Source of the DNA: Paraburkholderia polaris
GTDB lineage: Bacteria; Pseudomonadota; Gammaproteobacteria; Burkholderiales; Burkholderiaceae
NCBI RefSeq assembly: GCF_012927345.1
Contig: NZ_JABBGJ010000009.1
Span: forward strand, 148,351-212,350
Length of the DNA: 64,000 bases
Reading direction: 5' to 3'
The position numbers were made by a program, and so were the translations under genes. The stretch's first letter is position 1; each line of letters starts with the position of its first letter. This document shows, piece by piece, positions 9,615 through 18,539 of this stretch. A model generated the notes under the pieces. It made no database searches. It saw nothing but the letters and a program-made list of their open reading frames with translations, and was not told the origin of the DNA.

Positions 9615-10157
9615 ATGGCATCCGTGAACAAGGTCATTCTCGTCGGCAATCTCGGAGCCGATCCGGAAGTCCGCTATCTTCCGAGCGGCGACGCACTGGC
9701 GAACATCCGCCTTGCGACGACGGATCGGTACAAGGACAAGACGTCCGGCGAAATGAAAGAAGCCACCGAATGGCACCGTGTGGTGTTTTTCGGCCGGCTC
9801 GCTGAAATCGTGTCGGAATATCTGAAGAAGGGCTCGTCGGTGTACCTGGAAGGGCGCATCCGTACCCGCAAGTGGCAGGCTCAGGACGGCACTGACCGTT
9901 ACTCGACCGAAATCGTCGCCGAGCAGATGCAAATGCTGGGTGGGCGTGGCGGCTCGATGGGCGGCGGCGGTGGTGGCGATGAAGGCGGTTACAGCCGCGG
10001 TGAGCCGTCGGAGCGTAGCGGCGGCGGCGGCGGTCGCGCAGTTTCGGGCGGCGGCGCTTCGCGTGGCGGCAGCGGTGGCGGCGGTGGCGGTTCGAGCCGT
10101 CCGAGCGCGCCGGCTGGCGGTGGCTTTGATGAGATGGACGACGATATTCCGTTCTAG
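9615..10157 (+). CDS. ssb: single-stranded DNA-binding protein
   Basis: A 180-residue SSB. The OB-fold occupies about 1-110 ([45 protein letters not shown]). A long glycine/serine-rich disordered linker follows (about 112-170), then the conserved acidic tip ending DDDIPF, which docks repair and replication partners. The start is set by AGGAG at 9604-9608 before ATG 9615; an in-frame ATG at 9576 lacks a ribosome-binding site and would add residues outside the fold. SSB coats ssDNA in replication, recombination and repair. A mobile element sits right behind its terminator. Confidence 0.97.
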   Translation: MASVNKVILVGNLGADPEVRYLPSGDALANIRLATTDRYKDKTSGEMKEATEWHRVVFFGRLAEIVSEYLKKGSSVYLEGRIRTRKWQAQDGTDRYSTEIVAEQMQMLGGRGGSMGGGGGGDEGGYSRGEPSERSGGGGGRAVSGGGASRGGSGGGGGGSSRPSAPAGGGFDEMDDDIPF

Positions 10158-10185
10158 AACCTACTTTGTTGTTTTTTTGTTGATT

Positions 10186-10219
10186 AAGGCCCGCCTGCCC
10201 AAAGCACGCGGGCTTTTTC
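10186..10219 (+). terminator. intrinsic terminator of ssb
   Basis: Arms GCCCGC (10189-10194) and GCGGGC (10208-10213) are followed by a run of five T. It lies 29 bp after the ssb stop and marks the last host feature before the mobile element. Confidence 0.75.
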
Positions 10220-10244
10220 TTTACCCACACTTTATTTTGTGGTT

Positions 10245-10269
10245 TAGTAGAGTTTAAACATAACTACTA
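10245..10269. promoter_or_regulatory. palindromic site before the first recombinase
   Basis: Nested symmetry: outer arms TAGTAG (10245-10250) and CTACTA (10264-10269) enclose the perfect 8-bp palindrome GTTTAAAC (10252-10259). It lies 22 bp before the recombinase start and well past the ssb terminator. It could be a recombinase core site or an autoregulatory operator; a weak promoter (TTGTGG at 10238, TAACTA at 10261) would overlap it. Function is inferred from position and symmetry only. Confidence 0.4.
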
Positions 10270-10290
10270 CTTGAACAAAATGGTGGGTAG

Positions 10291-11547
10291 ATGACGAGAT
10301 TCATCGCGAAGCGCGTCAAGTTTCGGAACGGGGAGCGCTACTCCGTTTTGAGCAGACCCGGTGGCCTGCCGGTTCACGAAGTTACTTTGTATCTTGCGAA
10401 ATACCGCAAGCGCGGCCGAGCCGCCAACACGATTCACTCCGTTTGCATGGCATTGGCATTGCTTTACCGTGAGCTTGCCAAGGCTCGCGTCGACTTGCTC
10501 GAACGGTTGCGAAAGGGTGAGTTTTTGACAGTGCCCGAGCTCAATCGATTAGCCGATGCTGCTCAGTACTGGGTATCTGACCTGTCTTACGAGGACGCAG
10601 ATAAACCGGAAAGCGCGAACGTCATCGATATCAAGCGAATTCGGATGCGGCGCAAAGCGGCAGTAGAGGACGTCAAGGCGGTCAACGCGGCGACCCAAGC
10701 CTCGCGAATCAGATACATGGCGGATTTCCTAGACTTCTTGGCGACCTATATAGGCGCTACGCTGTCGGCGTCCCTGCGTCAGAATCTATCGCTTGAAAAT
10801 GCCCACGCACTTAAAGCGTTTCGTGCCCAAGTGCCGCAAGTCCCCAAGCGGGCCAAGCTCGGTGCCAGGGAGGGGCTTTCAAAGGAAGACCAGGACCGGC
10901 TTCTCGCCGTGGTTCGCCTAGACTCGCCCGACAACCCGTGGGAGCGAGGTTATGTCCGCTACCGGAACTGGCTCATTGTTGTGCTCTTGCTCGCGACCGG
11001 CATGCGTCGCGGCGAGTTGCTGGGCATTCAGCTTAAAGACCTCCATCAAAGCCTGCCCAAGCTGCGCATCATGCGGCGGGCCGATGCAATTGAAGACCCC
11101 CGTCGCATTCAGCCGAATACCAAAACCAACGACCGAGAGGTGGAGGTGCGGCCGGAAATTATGCGGGCCGTCTGGAACTACATTAGGCACCACAGAAAGA
11201 AAACCAAAGCCGCTCGCAAGTACCCGCAGCTCATCGTCTCGGATGAAGGTGAGCCGCTGTCGTTAAAGAGCATCGACAAGATATTCGCGGACCTTCGTGA
11301 GGCTTGCCCGGGCTTGCCCGTCAGGCTGACGAGCCACGTGATGCGTCACACGTGGAACGAACGCTTCTCCGAGCAGGCTGAATTGATGGGGCTGACTGAT
11401 GCGGTGGAAGAGAAGGCCCGAAACGAACAGCAAGGATGGGTTGATGATTCAAAGTCAGCCGCAACTTACACTCGCCGTCACGCTAGCCTGAAAGGACGTG
11501 AAGTCTCCCTGAAACTACAAGAACAACTCGATGTCCCAGACAACTGA
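10291..11547 (+). CDS. tyrosine recombinase 1 of the trio (site-specific integrase)
   Basis: A 418-residue tyrosine recombinase. An N-terminal SAM-like core-binding region spans about 1-190. The catalytic domain shows box I Arg in ATGMRRGELLG (about residue 239), box II HVMRHTW with His and Arg (about 349 and 352), and the Tyr nucleophile in AATYTRRHA (about 393). All key residues are present, so it should be active in DNA strand exchange. Between box II and the Tyr, the usual GH motif is replaced by QQGWVDDS, with Trp in the His/Trp position. Its 3' end overlaps the next recombinase by 17 bp, indicating one transcript. Confidence 0.88.
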   Translation: MTRFIAKRVKFRNGERYSVLSRPGGLPVHEVTLYLAKYRKRGRAANTIHSVCMALALLYRELAKARVDLLERLRKGEFLTVPELNRLADAAQYWVSDLSYEDADKPESANVIDIKRIRMRRKAAVEDVKAVNAATQASRIRYMADFLDFLATYIGATLSASLRQNLSLENAHALKAFRAQVPQVPKRAKLGAREGLSKEDQDRLLAVVRLDSPDNPWERGYVRYRNWLIVVLLLATGMRRGELLGIQLKDLHQSLPKLRIMRRADAIEDPRRIQPNTKTNDREVEVRPEIMRAVWNYIRHHRKKTKAARKYPQLIVSDEGEPLSLKSIDKIFADLREACPGLPVRLTSHVMRHTWNERFSEQAELMGLTDAVEEKARNEQQGWVDDSKSAATYTRRHASLKGREVSLKLQEQLDVPDN

Positions 11548-13072
11548 ACTTCGCCCTTCCTCCTTTGCACTTGCCCTCACCTTGCCGGAGCGCGTATTTA
11601 CGCGCAGCGGAAGCAGCTTCGACCCAAGGGAAGACCTTTGGGAGTGGGTGGATGGCCCGTTTAACGCGCGAATCGACTTTCGCCCTTACAGCGACGGCTT
11701 CGAAGCGTTCGTTCCGTCGCTGAAACATGCCCTGCTTCCCTTCGTCAAGGGGCACTCGTCTGCGCATGTCATGAACCTGGAGAGCGCATTCTCCCATTTC
11801 GTGGACGCCACGCAAACCTGTCCTGCAGGGGCGATTAGCGCACAACATATCTCTAATTACGCAGCCAAGCTGGGCGAGACCGAAGTTGGGCGACTCGGGA
11901 CGCTCAACGGCCTGCTACAAAAGTGGGTCGACCTCGGAATGCCAGGTGTGGACCCGGAGTGTGCGACGTATCTTGCGGAACGCCGGAAGCCCGGAAATAA
12001 GAAGGGCGAGGCCGTTAGGACGCGAAATCCAGTTGACGGTCCTCTGAGCGAAGAGGAGTACACCGCGCTGTACTCGGCGGTTAACGCAGCCTATGGGCGC
12101 GGGGAGCTTCCTTTGTGGACGCTTTTGCTCACCCGGCTGCTCCTCGCGTGTGGTGGGCGTATTTCCCAATACGCCTCGCTCAAGCTTGGCGACTTCGACT
12201 GCGGCACGTTAGTGCTTAGCCTTCCGCAGGCCAAAACGCGTGAGAAAAACGCGCGAAGCAGCTTTCTCGCGTTTGATATCAGCCCACAAACGGGGCGGCT
12301 CATCACGGACTACAAAAATGGCTTGCAGGCCGAGGGTTACAACGACAACTCCGCCTTCTTCCCACAAGACCTAGTGATGCCCAAAGGTCCGCGCAAGCAG
12401 CTACGGACCAATAAAGACTTGTTTTACGGCCACTGCACTCCGAACACGCTGTCGAGTTGGTTCCGGAATCTTATGGCGGAAATAGCACCACCAACCTCTC
12501 GCCTCGACTTCGCCCCAATGCCTCTGGCACCCAAAAGGTTCCGGTACACCTTTGGCACCCGGCTAGCCGAGGAGGGTGCAAGCAAAGTGGTCATCGCGAA
12601 CCGCATGGGCCACGCAGACCTGCAGCAGGTCAATGTGTATGTCGCAGCCTCTCCGAAGATTGTGGAGAACATCGACAAGACTATGGGTGCGCTACTCGCC
12701 CCGCTTGCCCGGGCTTTTAAGGGGCATGTCGTAGAGGATGAGGAGCACGCTACCCATAAAGGTGCTCCGGGCAGCCGCATCATCGACTTCCGAGTCTCAA
12801 AAGACCCAGTAGGCAGTTGCGCAGGCAAAGGCAGCAACTGTGCCTTCAACAAGCCGGTTGCCTGCTACGCGTGCTTCCGGTTCGAGCCCTGGCTTGACGC
12901 TCCCCACTCGAAGGTGCTTGAGCGCTTGGAGTTTGAGAGAGAAAACTGGTCCGCTGACGACCGAATGGCAGCGGTGAACGATGAGCCCATCCGGGCAGTC
13001 AAGGAGGTCATCGCGCTTTGCGCGCAGATTTGGCAGCAGCAGGCCCAACGGGAATCGGAGGCCGTTTCGTGA
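11531..13072 (+). CDS. tyrosine recombinase 2 of the trio, with C-terminal Cys cluster
   Basis: A 513-residue phage-integrase-type protein. Box I is CGGRISQYASLKLGD (Arg about 218). Box II reads KRFRYTFGTR, with Lys where His is usual; Lys is tolerated here in some family members. The GHADLQQVNVYV segment supplies His and the Tyr nucleophile (about 373). Beyond the catalytic domain is a Cys cluster, C-x6-C-x7-C-x2-C, around residues 430-455, possibly a zinc-binding DNA- or partner-contact module. It starts inside the end of recombinase 1 and its TGA overlaps the GTG of recombinase 3. It presumably works jointly with the other two in excision and integration. Confidence 0.85.
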   Translation: MSQTTELRPSSFALALTLPERVFTRSGSSFDPREDLWEWVDGPFNARIDFRPYSDGFEAFVPSLKHALLPFVKGHSSAHVMNLESAFSHFVDATQTCPAGAISAQHISNYAAKLGETEVGRLGTLNGLLQKWVDLGMPGVDPECATYLAERRKPGNKKGEAVRTRNPVDGPLSEEEYTALYSAVNAAYGRGELPLWTLLLTRLLLACGGRISQYASLKLGDFDCGTLVLSLPQAKTREKNARSSFLAFDISPQTGRLITDYKNGLQAEGYNDNSAFFPQDLVMPKGPRKQLRTNKDLFYGHCTPNTLSSWFRNLMAEIAPPTSRLDFAPMPLAPKRFRYTFGTRLAEEGASKVVIANRMGHADLQQVNVYVAASPKIVENIDKTMGALLAPLARAFKGHVVEDEEHATHKGAPGSRIIDFRVSKDPVGSCAGKGSNCAFNKPVACYACFRFEPWLDAPHSKVLERLEFERENWSADDRMAAVNDEPIRAVKEVIALCAQIWQQQAQRESEAVS

Positions 13073-15081
13073 GCACTCCAGTCCTCAACTTCACGCCTCG
13101 GGCCGAATTGGAAGCTTTGGCCAACCTCGAGGCCTTCGTAGCGCTCTGTAGGGGCTCGGACGTGCTCGGTGCCGCTGCGCAGTTCGATAAGAACGTTTGG
13201 GTTGTCGGCTACTTCAAGGGGCACAACAAAGTGAACCGGGTGATATTCAGCACCCTGGAGGCGTCCCGCGAAGACAAACCCGTGCCGAGCCTGCCGCATC
13301 CGTTTCTTGATTTCGCCAAAGCGACTCTTGTCTACCTTCACGATAAGCGGCCGGTGACATCCCAAGGTCCGCGCATTGCCGCACTTCGATGCATGGAAGC
13401 AGCTTTGCGCGAGTTGAGCAAAGGCTCGCGACCGACGGCCGTGGACGAAATCGTGCTGGACAGCGCCGTCGAACTGGCCAAGCAGAAGGTTTCGCCAGGT
13501 GTGGCCTATCGGACGGCCGGTCAGATTGAATATATAGCTGATTTTATGCGCTCCAAGGGGTTCATTCGCTTTCGTCAAAGCTGGGCGCATGGCGTCAAAA
13601 AACCGCAGGAGGTGGGCTCTCGCATCTCAAAGGAGGCGCTGGCCGCACGCCAGGAGAAGCTGCCTTCCGCCGCCACGCTTCGTGCGCTTGGAGCCATCTT
13701 CCACGATGCCATCGAGCCAACAGACATCTTGGTCGCGAGCAACACCGGCCTGATGCTCTGTGCGCCGGAACGTATCAACGAAGTGATGCGGCTTCGGCGA
13801 AATTGCCTGGTTGAGGGCGATGGCGAATTTCGCGGGAAGCTGGGGCTACGGTGGTCAGGGTCAAAGGGTTTCGAGAACACCACGAAGTGGCTCCCAACTG
13901 AAATGGTACCCATTGCACGTAAGGCCGTCGCAAACATCATCAAGGTTACAACGTCGGCACAGAAATTGGCGGCTTGGTACACGGAGAATCCTAAGAAACT
14001 GTATCTGCCCGAGGGGGCAGAGGAACTTCGGGACACGAAGGTTCTCTCGTTGGAGGAAATCGCCCTCATCCTATGGGGTGATGAGACGGCGAGCGAATCT
14101 GCCAAGTCTTGGGCGCACAGGACAAACAAGCTGCCCAAACAGTCGCTTAGCGGGCACCCTTTCGGCTTTCTCTTTGAGGACGTTGAGCGCACCGTCGTCG
14201 CCATGCTTCCAGAAACGTTCCCTTACGTGCCGGGCGCTCCTGAGCTACTGTGTAGTGAGTCTATGGCGCTCATGCGCACAAACGAAACGCATTCGGAGAA
14301 GGCGACATACCTTTGCATGTTCAGTTGCGTTGACTCTGGTGTTATCACGAATCGATTCGGAGCTCGTGAGGGTCGGCGCTCCATCTTCGAGCGCTTCAAC
14401 TATACCGAGGATGACGGTTCCCCTATCGAGCTTCAGAGCCATAGCTTGCGCCACTATTTGAACATGTTGGCGCAGACCGGCGGCTTGAGCAGCGCCGAAA
14501 TTGCCATCTTCTCCGGTCGGGCCGACAAGAAGCAGAACCGTCCCTACGACCATATGACCTCAGACGAGGTGCAGGCACCTATCAGTCAAGCGTTGAAGGA
14601 CGGGTTCACGTCCGAATTGGAGCCGGTCTTGGGGGCCGGGCGCGAGTTGTTCACGCGCAGTGAGTTCAAAGGGCTGGGACTGACTGCGGCACACACGACG
14701 GATTACGGCTGGTGTGCTCACGACTTCGCGAGCGAGCCATGCCAGATGTACCGCGACTGCATCAACTGCGAGGAGCAGGAATGCATCAAGGGAGACCAGC
14801 AAAAGGAAGCGAACCTCCGGTTGCTGAAGAGTGAGACCGAGTATCTGTTGAAGCAGGCTCAAGAGGCTTTGAGCGAAGAGGAGTATGGCGCTGATACCTG
14901 GGTCAAGCACCAACTGCTCACCCTCGAACGGGTCAATGCTCTTCTGTCGATTCTGGAAGACCCGGCGGTACCCGTTGGGGCGCGGATTCGGTTGGATGTA
15001 TCCAATGCGCCGCTCATCACGACCGATGACGTTCACCCAGTCAAGGTTATTAAGTTTACGCGACGAAAGGTGCTTGCATGA
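13069..15081 (+). CDS. tyrosine recombinase 3 of the trio, large Tn554 TnpB-like
   Basis: The GTG at 13069 overlaps the previous TGA (GTGA), giving 670 residues; an open frame extends upstream but would lie within recombinase 2. Box I is CAPERINEVMRLR (Arg about 230), box II HSLRHYLNMLAQ (His and Arg about 461-464), and the Tyr is in RPYDHMT (about 495). The SGRADKKQNRPYDHM segment is typical of a large integrase group that accompanies Tn554-like elements. The C-terminal part has a Cys pattern C-x8-C-x5-C-x2-C-x4-C (about 550-575) followed by a helical, probably coiled-coil tail. Its length is far above simple Xer-type enzymes. Confidence 0.83.
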   Translation: MSTPVLNFTPRAELEALANLEAFVALCRGSDVLGAAAQFDKNVWVVGYFKGHNKVNRVIFSTLEASREDKPVPSLPHPFLDFAKATLVYLHDKRPVTSQGPRIAALRCMEAALRELSKGSRPTAVDEIVLDSAVELAKQKVSPGVAYRTAGQIEYIADFMRSKGFIRFRQSWAHGVKKPQEVGSRISKEALAARQEKLPSAATLRALGAIFHDAIEPTDILVASNTGLMLCAPERINEVMRLRRNCLVEGDGEFRGKLGLRWSGSKGFENTTKWLPTEMVPIARKAVANIIKVTTSAQKLAAWYTENPKKLYLPEGAEELRDTKVLSLEEIALILWGDETASESAKSWAHRTNKLPKQSLSGHPFGFLFEDVERTVVAMLPETFPYVPGAPELLCSESMALMRTNETHSEKATYLCMFSCVDSGVITNRFGAREGRRSIFERFNYTEDDGSPIELQSHSLRHYLNMLAQTGGLSSAEIAIFSGRADKKQNRPYDHMTSDEVQAPISQALKDGFTSELEPVLGAGRELFTRSEFKGLGLTAAHTTDYGWCAHDFASEPCQMYRDCINCEEQECIKGDQQKEANLRLLKSETEYLLKQAQEALSEEEYGADTWVKHQLLTLERVNALLSILEDPAVPVGARIRLDVSNAPLITTDDVHPVKVIKFTRRKVLA

Positions 15082-15512
15082 AAAAGAACCGGGCACCGGA
15101 TTTAACCGACGAGCGAATTACCGCAATAGTCGAGATGTTGGATGAGTGGAAAGGCAAGCTCACCTGGGAGCTCTTGCTGGATGCGGTGGAGGCATCTACG
15201 GGTCACCGCTATTCCCGGTTCACGTTTGCCGAATATCCGGAGATTGCCAACGCCTTCTCGCTCAGGAAAGACGCATTGCGCGGGACTTTGCCACGTGAGC
15301 GAGGCGAGCCTCGCGACGAACGGGTTCGTGCGGCTCTTGCGCAGGCTGACCGCTACAAGGCCAAAGCCGAACGGCTCGAAGCGGAGAACCAGCTCCTGAC
15401 CGAGCAGTTCGTGACGTGGGCGACTAATGCCGAGCGCAAGGGCGTCACGATGGACATGTTGAATGCCCCGCTCCCCAAGCCCGAGCGAGACCGTTCCAAA
15501 GGAGTGAAGTGA
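15078..15512 (+). CDS. small accessory protein of the recombinase operon (helix-turn-helix-like plus coiled coil)
   Basis: A 144-residue basic/charged protein whose ATG overlaps the previous stop (ATGA). Residues 8-65 look like a small helical DNA-binding fold (a KLTWELLLDAVE helix, then IANAFSLRK). Residues about 80-115 are a heptad-rich coiled coil (AQADRYKAKAERLEAENQLL). Position and size recall TnpC of Tn554 and the small third gene of gamma-mobile-trio elements, which assist recombination or orientation. This is a guess from context; no domain is firmly recognised. Confidence 0.6.
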   Translation: MKKNRAPDLTDERITAIVEMLDEWKGKLTWELLLDAVEASTGHRYSRFTFAEYPEIANAFSLRKDALRGTLPRERGEPRDERVRAALAQADRYKAKAERLEAENQLLTEQFVTWATNAERKGVTMDMLNAPLPKPERDRSKGVK

Positions 15513-15949
15513 TGGCAAGCGGACAGCAGGTCGCCGAGGAAAATGTGTTTCGATTCACGACCTGGGCGGCATCCAGGACCGACGAGGACTTCCGGAACAT
15601 GGTGACGCGAGGCGTCCTGTCGCGCACAGAAATCGCGGCAGAGTGTGGGTTCGCGAAATCGGCGCTCGCGCAAAATCCACGCATTCGGGATGCGCTCAAG
15701 AACCTGGAGGCGGACCTGCGCGAGCGTGGCGTGCTTCCGCAGCTTGTGTCGGGAGACGAGCCGGAAGCGTTGCCGCCTAGACTCCGCGCTGCTGAGTCGC
15801 CTCGCGCGGCTCAGGATGCAGAGCGCCTCTCCCGACTTGAGCAGGAGAACGCCAGTCTGAAAGCGGAGAATGCCGAGCTCAAGCGCATGTTAGGCCGTTA
15901 CGCGGTGATTCAGGAGGTCCTCGCGGAAACGGGGAGGCTTCCTCGGTGA
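15512..15949 (+). CDS. second small accessory protein (HTH-like plus C-terminal zipper)
   Basis: A 145-residue protein starting at ATG 15512, which shares its A with the previous TGA, with AAAGGAG 8 bp upstream. Residues about 12-75 contain a helix-turn-helix-like unit (GVLSRTEIAAECGFAKSAL, then NPRIRDALKNLE). Residues about 108-130 are a leucine-zipper-like coiled coil (LSRLEQENASLKAENAELKR). It resembles the preceding protein in plan but not in sequence. It may be a recombination directionality or DNA-bridging factor. I recall similar small proteins near gamma-mobile-trio genes but cannot verify it. Confidence 0.6.
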   Translation: MASGQQVAEENVFRFTTWAASRTDEDFRNMVTRGVLSRTEIAAECGFAKSALAQNPRIRDALKNLEADLRERGVLPQLVSGDEPEALPPRLRAAESPRAAQDAERLSRLEQENASLKAENAELKRMLGRYAVIQEVLAETGRLPR

Positions 15950-18192
15950 GCGACCCTACGAATGTCACGCTGCGTGTGACGGGGGTCCGGTCTCAAAACC
16001 CTCGAGGCTTTGGCGGAGCCATCTTCACCGGGGTTCCGGTTGACGCTGAAGGGTCCGTCCTTGACGCGTGCACGTATGTCGTCGTCAAGGCGACCCGGGC
16101 CACCCTTGGCGGAGCGAAGGTCGAGCGAGGGCAATGGTGGACAGTTGCAGGACAACTGGTTGAGCGTCGGTCCGTGGTGGACGGATTTGAGCTGGTTGAA
16201 CAGCAAGTCGATGCGGAGGTCGCATATCTCGCGCGGCCGACCGGCGAGCATCTCGTCACGTTCATCGCTGAGAACCCCGCCTTCGAGGGGTTCGGAACAG
16301 TCAAAGCCAGACGGCTCTGGGAGCGCTTCGGTGAGCAGCTGTACCAACTGCTCGACGCCGGCGACCCGCACCCGTTCACGGATGTCCTCGCCGACGCGGC
16401 GGCGCAGCGCCTCGTCGATGCATGGGCGTGCCACGGGGAGTCCCGGACCCTCCAGTGGCTACAGACCGCAGGTTTCGACATCGGACTGGGACGGAAGGTG
16501 CTTCGGTACTTCGGTGATGAAGCGCAAGCTCGCATTGAGGAAGACCCATATCGCCTGCTATCGTTTGCCGGCAAATGGTCTGCTGTCGACGCGATGGCCC
16601 AGACGCAGTTCGGCGTTCCGTCCGATGACCCTCGCCGGTTACGCGGGGCAATCGAGGAGGCGTGCTACCGGATGTTCGCCGCCGGACACACAGTAATCCT
16701 GTCCTCAGACCTGACTGAGCAGGTCGCTCCATTGCTGGGACGACCACCGGTCGGCGGTCCATGGCGAGACTTGCTCGCAACCGCCGTATCGGAGGGGCTC
16801 AAAAGTGGCCACATCGTCCAGACGCAGCACGGCCTGCAACCGCTGGGCGCTCTTGTTATGGAGCGGCAGGTAGCCAAAGCTATCCAGGAGCGCCTGTCCG
16901 GTGACCGCCAGCAACTGCTCTCCAGCGACCGGGTCGAGCGCATCATCGCCGCTTGCGAAGCGGAAGACGGCATCGAACTGAATCCGGAGCAGCGGACTGC
17001 TATCCGGATGGCCACCCGGCACGCGTTTGCCTGCATCACGGGCGGGGCCGGCGTTGGCAAGACGACAGTGCTGAAGTCATTGTATCGGCTGTATCAGGAC
17101 GCCGGCACCAAGGTCTTACAAGTGGCACTTGCTGGGCGGGCCGCGAAGCGGATGCACGACGCCACCGGCATTCCCGCATCGACCATCGCCAGCTTCCTCA
17201 ACAGCGTCAACGACCTGACCTTCGACGGCCCCACGGTGTTGGTCATCGATGAGGCGAGCATGGTGGACATCATCTCGATGAGCCGGCTGTGCCGGGCGTT
17301 GATGCCTCACGTACGGCTCGTTCTCGTTGGCGACCCGTATCAGCTCATGCCTGTCGGGCCTGGTCTTGTCCTTCACTGCGTCATGAGAGTGCCGCGCATC
17401 CCGTCGACCGAGCTGAAGACCGTGAAGCGGTACGGAGCAGATGTCGCCGCTGTGGCCTCGGCCGTGCGGGCAGGCTTCTGGCCGAGCATCTCTGCCGATG
17501 AGGCGGCGCCTGTTGCCTTCATCCCGTGCGATGACCGGCTAATCGCAGACAAGGTGGCGGACCTTTATGCGGTCGATACGGTTGGCACGCAGATACTTGC
17601 TCCGCTGCGAAACGGCCTGGCGGGCACGAAGGCCCTCAACGAGGTCTGTCAGCAGCGGTTCACCGGCGCCGCCGCAACCGTGACTCGATGGAATGATGAG
17701 TTTGACAGTCCGGAATACTGCGGACTTAACCTCGGAGATGTGGTTCTTTGCACTCGCAACCTCTGGGACAAAGGTTTGCAGAACGGCTCAATGGGCCGGG
17801 TCGTTGAGGTCGCGTCCCTCGCTACCGCGTCTGGCGATGAGGTAGAACGCGCGCTAGCCTTGGTCGAGTGGGACGATGGTGTTTGCCGCGAACTCACGTC
17901 GGAAATGCTTGAGGACGTCGAGCTCGGGTTTGCGGCGACCGTGCATAAGGCACAAGGCTCTCAGTGGCGCCGCATCATCGTCCCAGTCACTAGGTCAAGA
18001 CTGCTGGACCGGACGCTTTTATACACAGCGATTACTCGTGCTCAGGTCCAAGTCATCCTGGTCGGAAATGCCGAGGCTGCCCGGAGAGCTGTGGAAGCGC
18101 CGCCGAAGGCGCACAGTCGAAGGGTGGCGTTGGACCTTGCCTTGATGCAGTACCTCGCGGAAGTCGGCGACGAAGTGCTTCTACCGGCCTGA
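15946..18192 (+). CDS. RecD2-like SF1 DNA helicase carried by the element
   Basis: A 748-residue helicase starting at GTG 15946 (GTGA overlap with the previous stop). A helix-hairpin-helix region near 107-135 (FEGFGTVKARRLWERFG) precedes the motor, as in RecD2. Walker A GGAGVGKTT lies near residue 366, Walker B VLVIDEASMVD near 432, motif III GDPYQLMPVGPG near 467, and the C-terminal UvrD_C_2 motif AATVHKAQGSQW near 664. It should be a 5'-3' ATP-dependent DNA helicase. No RecB/RecC partners are present. Coupling to recombinases suggests a role in processing element DNA, though it could be cargo. Confidence 0.83.
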   Translation: MSDPTNVTLRVTGVRSQNPRGFGGAIFTGVPVDAEGSVLDACTYVVVKATRATLGGAKVERGQWWTVAGQLVERRSVVDGFELVEQQVDAEVAYLARPTGEHLVTFIAENPAFEGFGTVKARRLWERFGEQLYQLLDAGDPHPFTDVLADAAAQRLVDAWACHGESRTLQWLQTAGFDIGLGRKVLRYFGDEAQARIEEDPYRLLSFAGKWSAVDAMAQTQFGVPSDDPRRLRGAIEEACYRMFAAGHTVILSSDLTEQVAPLLGRPPVGGPWRDLLATAVSEGLKSGHIVQTQHGLQPLGALVMERQVAKAIQERLSGDRQQLLSSDRVERIIAACEAEDGIELNPEQRTAIRMATRHAFACITGGAGVGKTTVLKSLYRLYQDAGTKVLQVALAGRAAKRMHDATGIPASTIASFLNSVNDLTFDGPTVLVIDEASMVDIISMSRLCRALMPHVRLVLVGDPYQLMPVGPGLVLHCVMRVPRIPSTELKTVKRYGADVAAVASAVRAGFWPSISADEAAPVAFIPCDDRLIADKVADLYAVDTVGTQILAPLRNGLAGTKALNEVCQQRFTGAAATVTRWNDEFDSPEYCGLNLGDVVLCTRNLWDKGLQNGSMGRVVEVASLATASGDEVERALALVEWDDGVCRELTSEMLEDVELGFAATVHKAQGSQWRRIIVPVTRSRLLDRTLLYTAITRAQVQVILVGNAEAARRAVEAPPKAHSRRVALDLALMQYLAEVGDEVLLPA

Positions 18193-18213
18193 CGTCGCGA
18201 CGGCGCATGACGA

Positions 18214-18253
18214 GTCAAGGGCGGGCGCCAGCCCGGCGAAGCGGACCCTTGAC
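18214..18253. repeat. inverted repeat, 8-bp arms, after the helicase gene
   Basis: Arms GTCAAGGG (18214-18221) and CCCTTGAC (18246-18253) are perfect, with a GC-rich 24-bp centre that itself contains GGGC/GCCC. It begins 22 bp after the helicase stop. Confidence 0.6.
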
Positions 18254-18275
18254 CGCCGACGGTTTGCCACGCTTT

Positions 18276-18318
18276 GGCATGGTTGGAAGCTCGGCATTCT
18301 CGTGCTTCCAACCATGCC
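18276..18318. repeat. perfect 15-bp inverted repeat, possible element-end or RNA hairpin
   Basis: Arms GGCATGGTTGGAAGC (18276-18290) and GCTTCCAACCATGCC (18304-18318) match exactly around a 13-bp loop. A stem this long is unlikely by chance. No T-run follows, so a simple terminator is not supported. It could be a recombinase target, an ssDNA hairpin or a transcript-stabilising structure. Confidence 0.75.
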
Positions 18319-18539
18319 ATTCCGCTGCGGAGTTTGCCAAGCTCGTGGCGCGACCGATTACCCACAAAGTTGAAGAAAACAAACTGTATCCATTGACGTT
18401 GGCACCGGGCGCAGCACACTATCAACATTCTATTTGCCACCGGACCTCGCAGATGCCCTCACTCACTCACATCCAAGCCGCTAACAACAGTTTTTAGTGG
18501 GGATAACCATTTTAACCTTGGCGTTAGACGTGTGAATGC

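Larger units (their letters stand above)
18193..18539 (+). other. gene-free right arm of the element with strong hairpins
   Basis: No plausible gene. It holds two perfect inverted repeats, listed separately, and two copies of GTTTGCCA (18262-18269 and 18332-18339). The tail (about 18490-18530) is AT-richer and may contain the element end. The region could hold attachment or recombinase-binding sites, or a structured transcript end. Confidence 0.5.
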
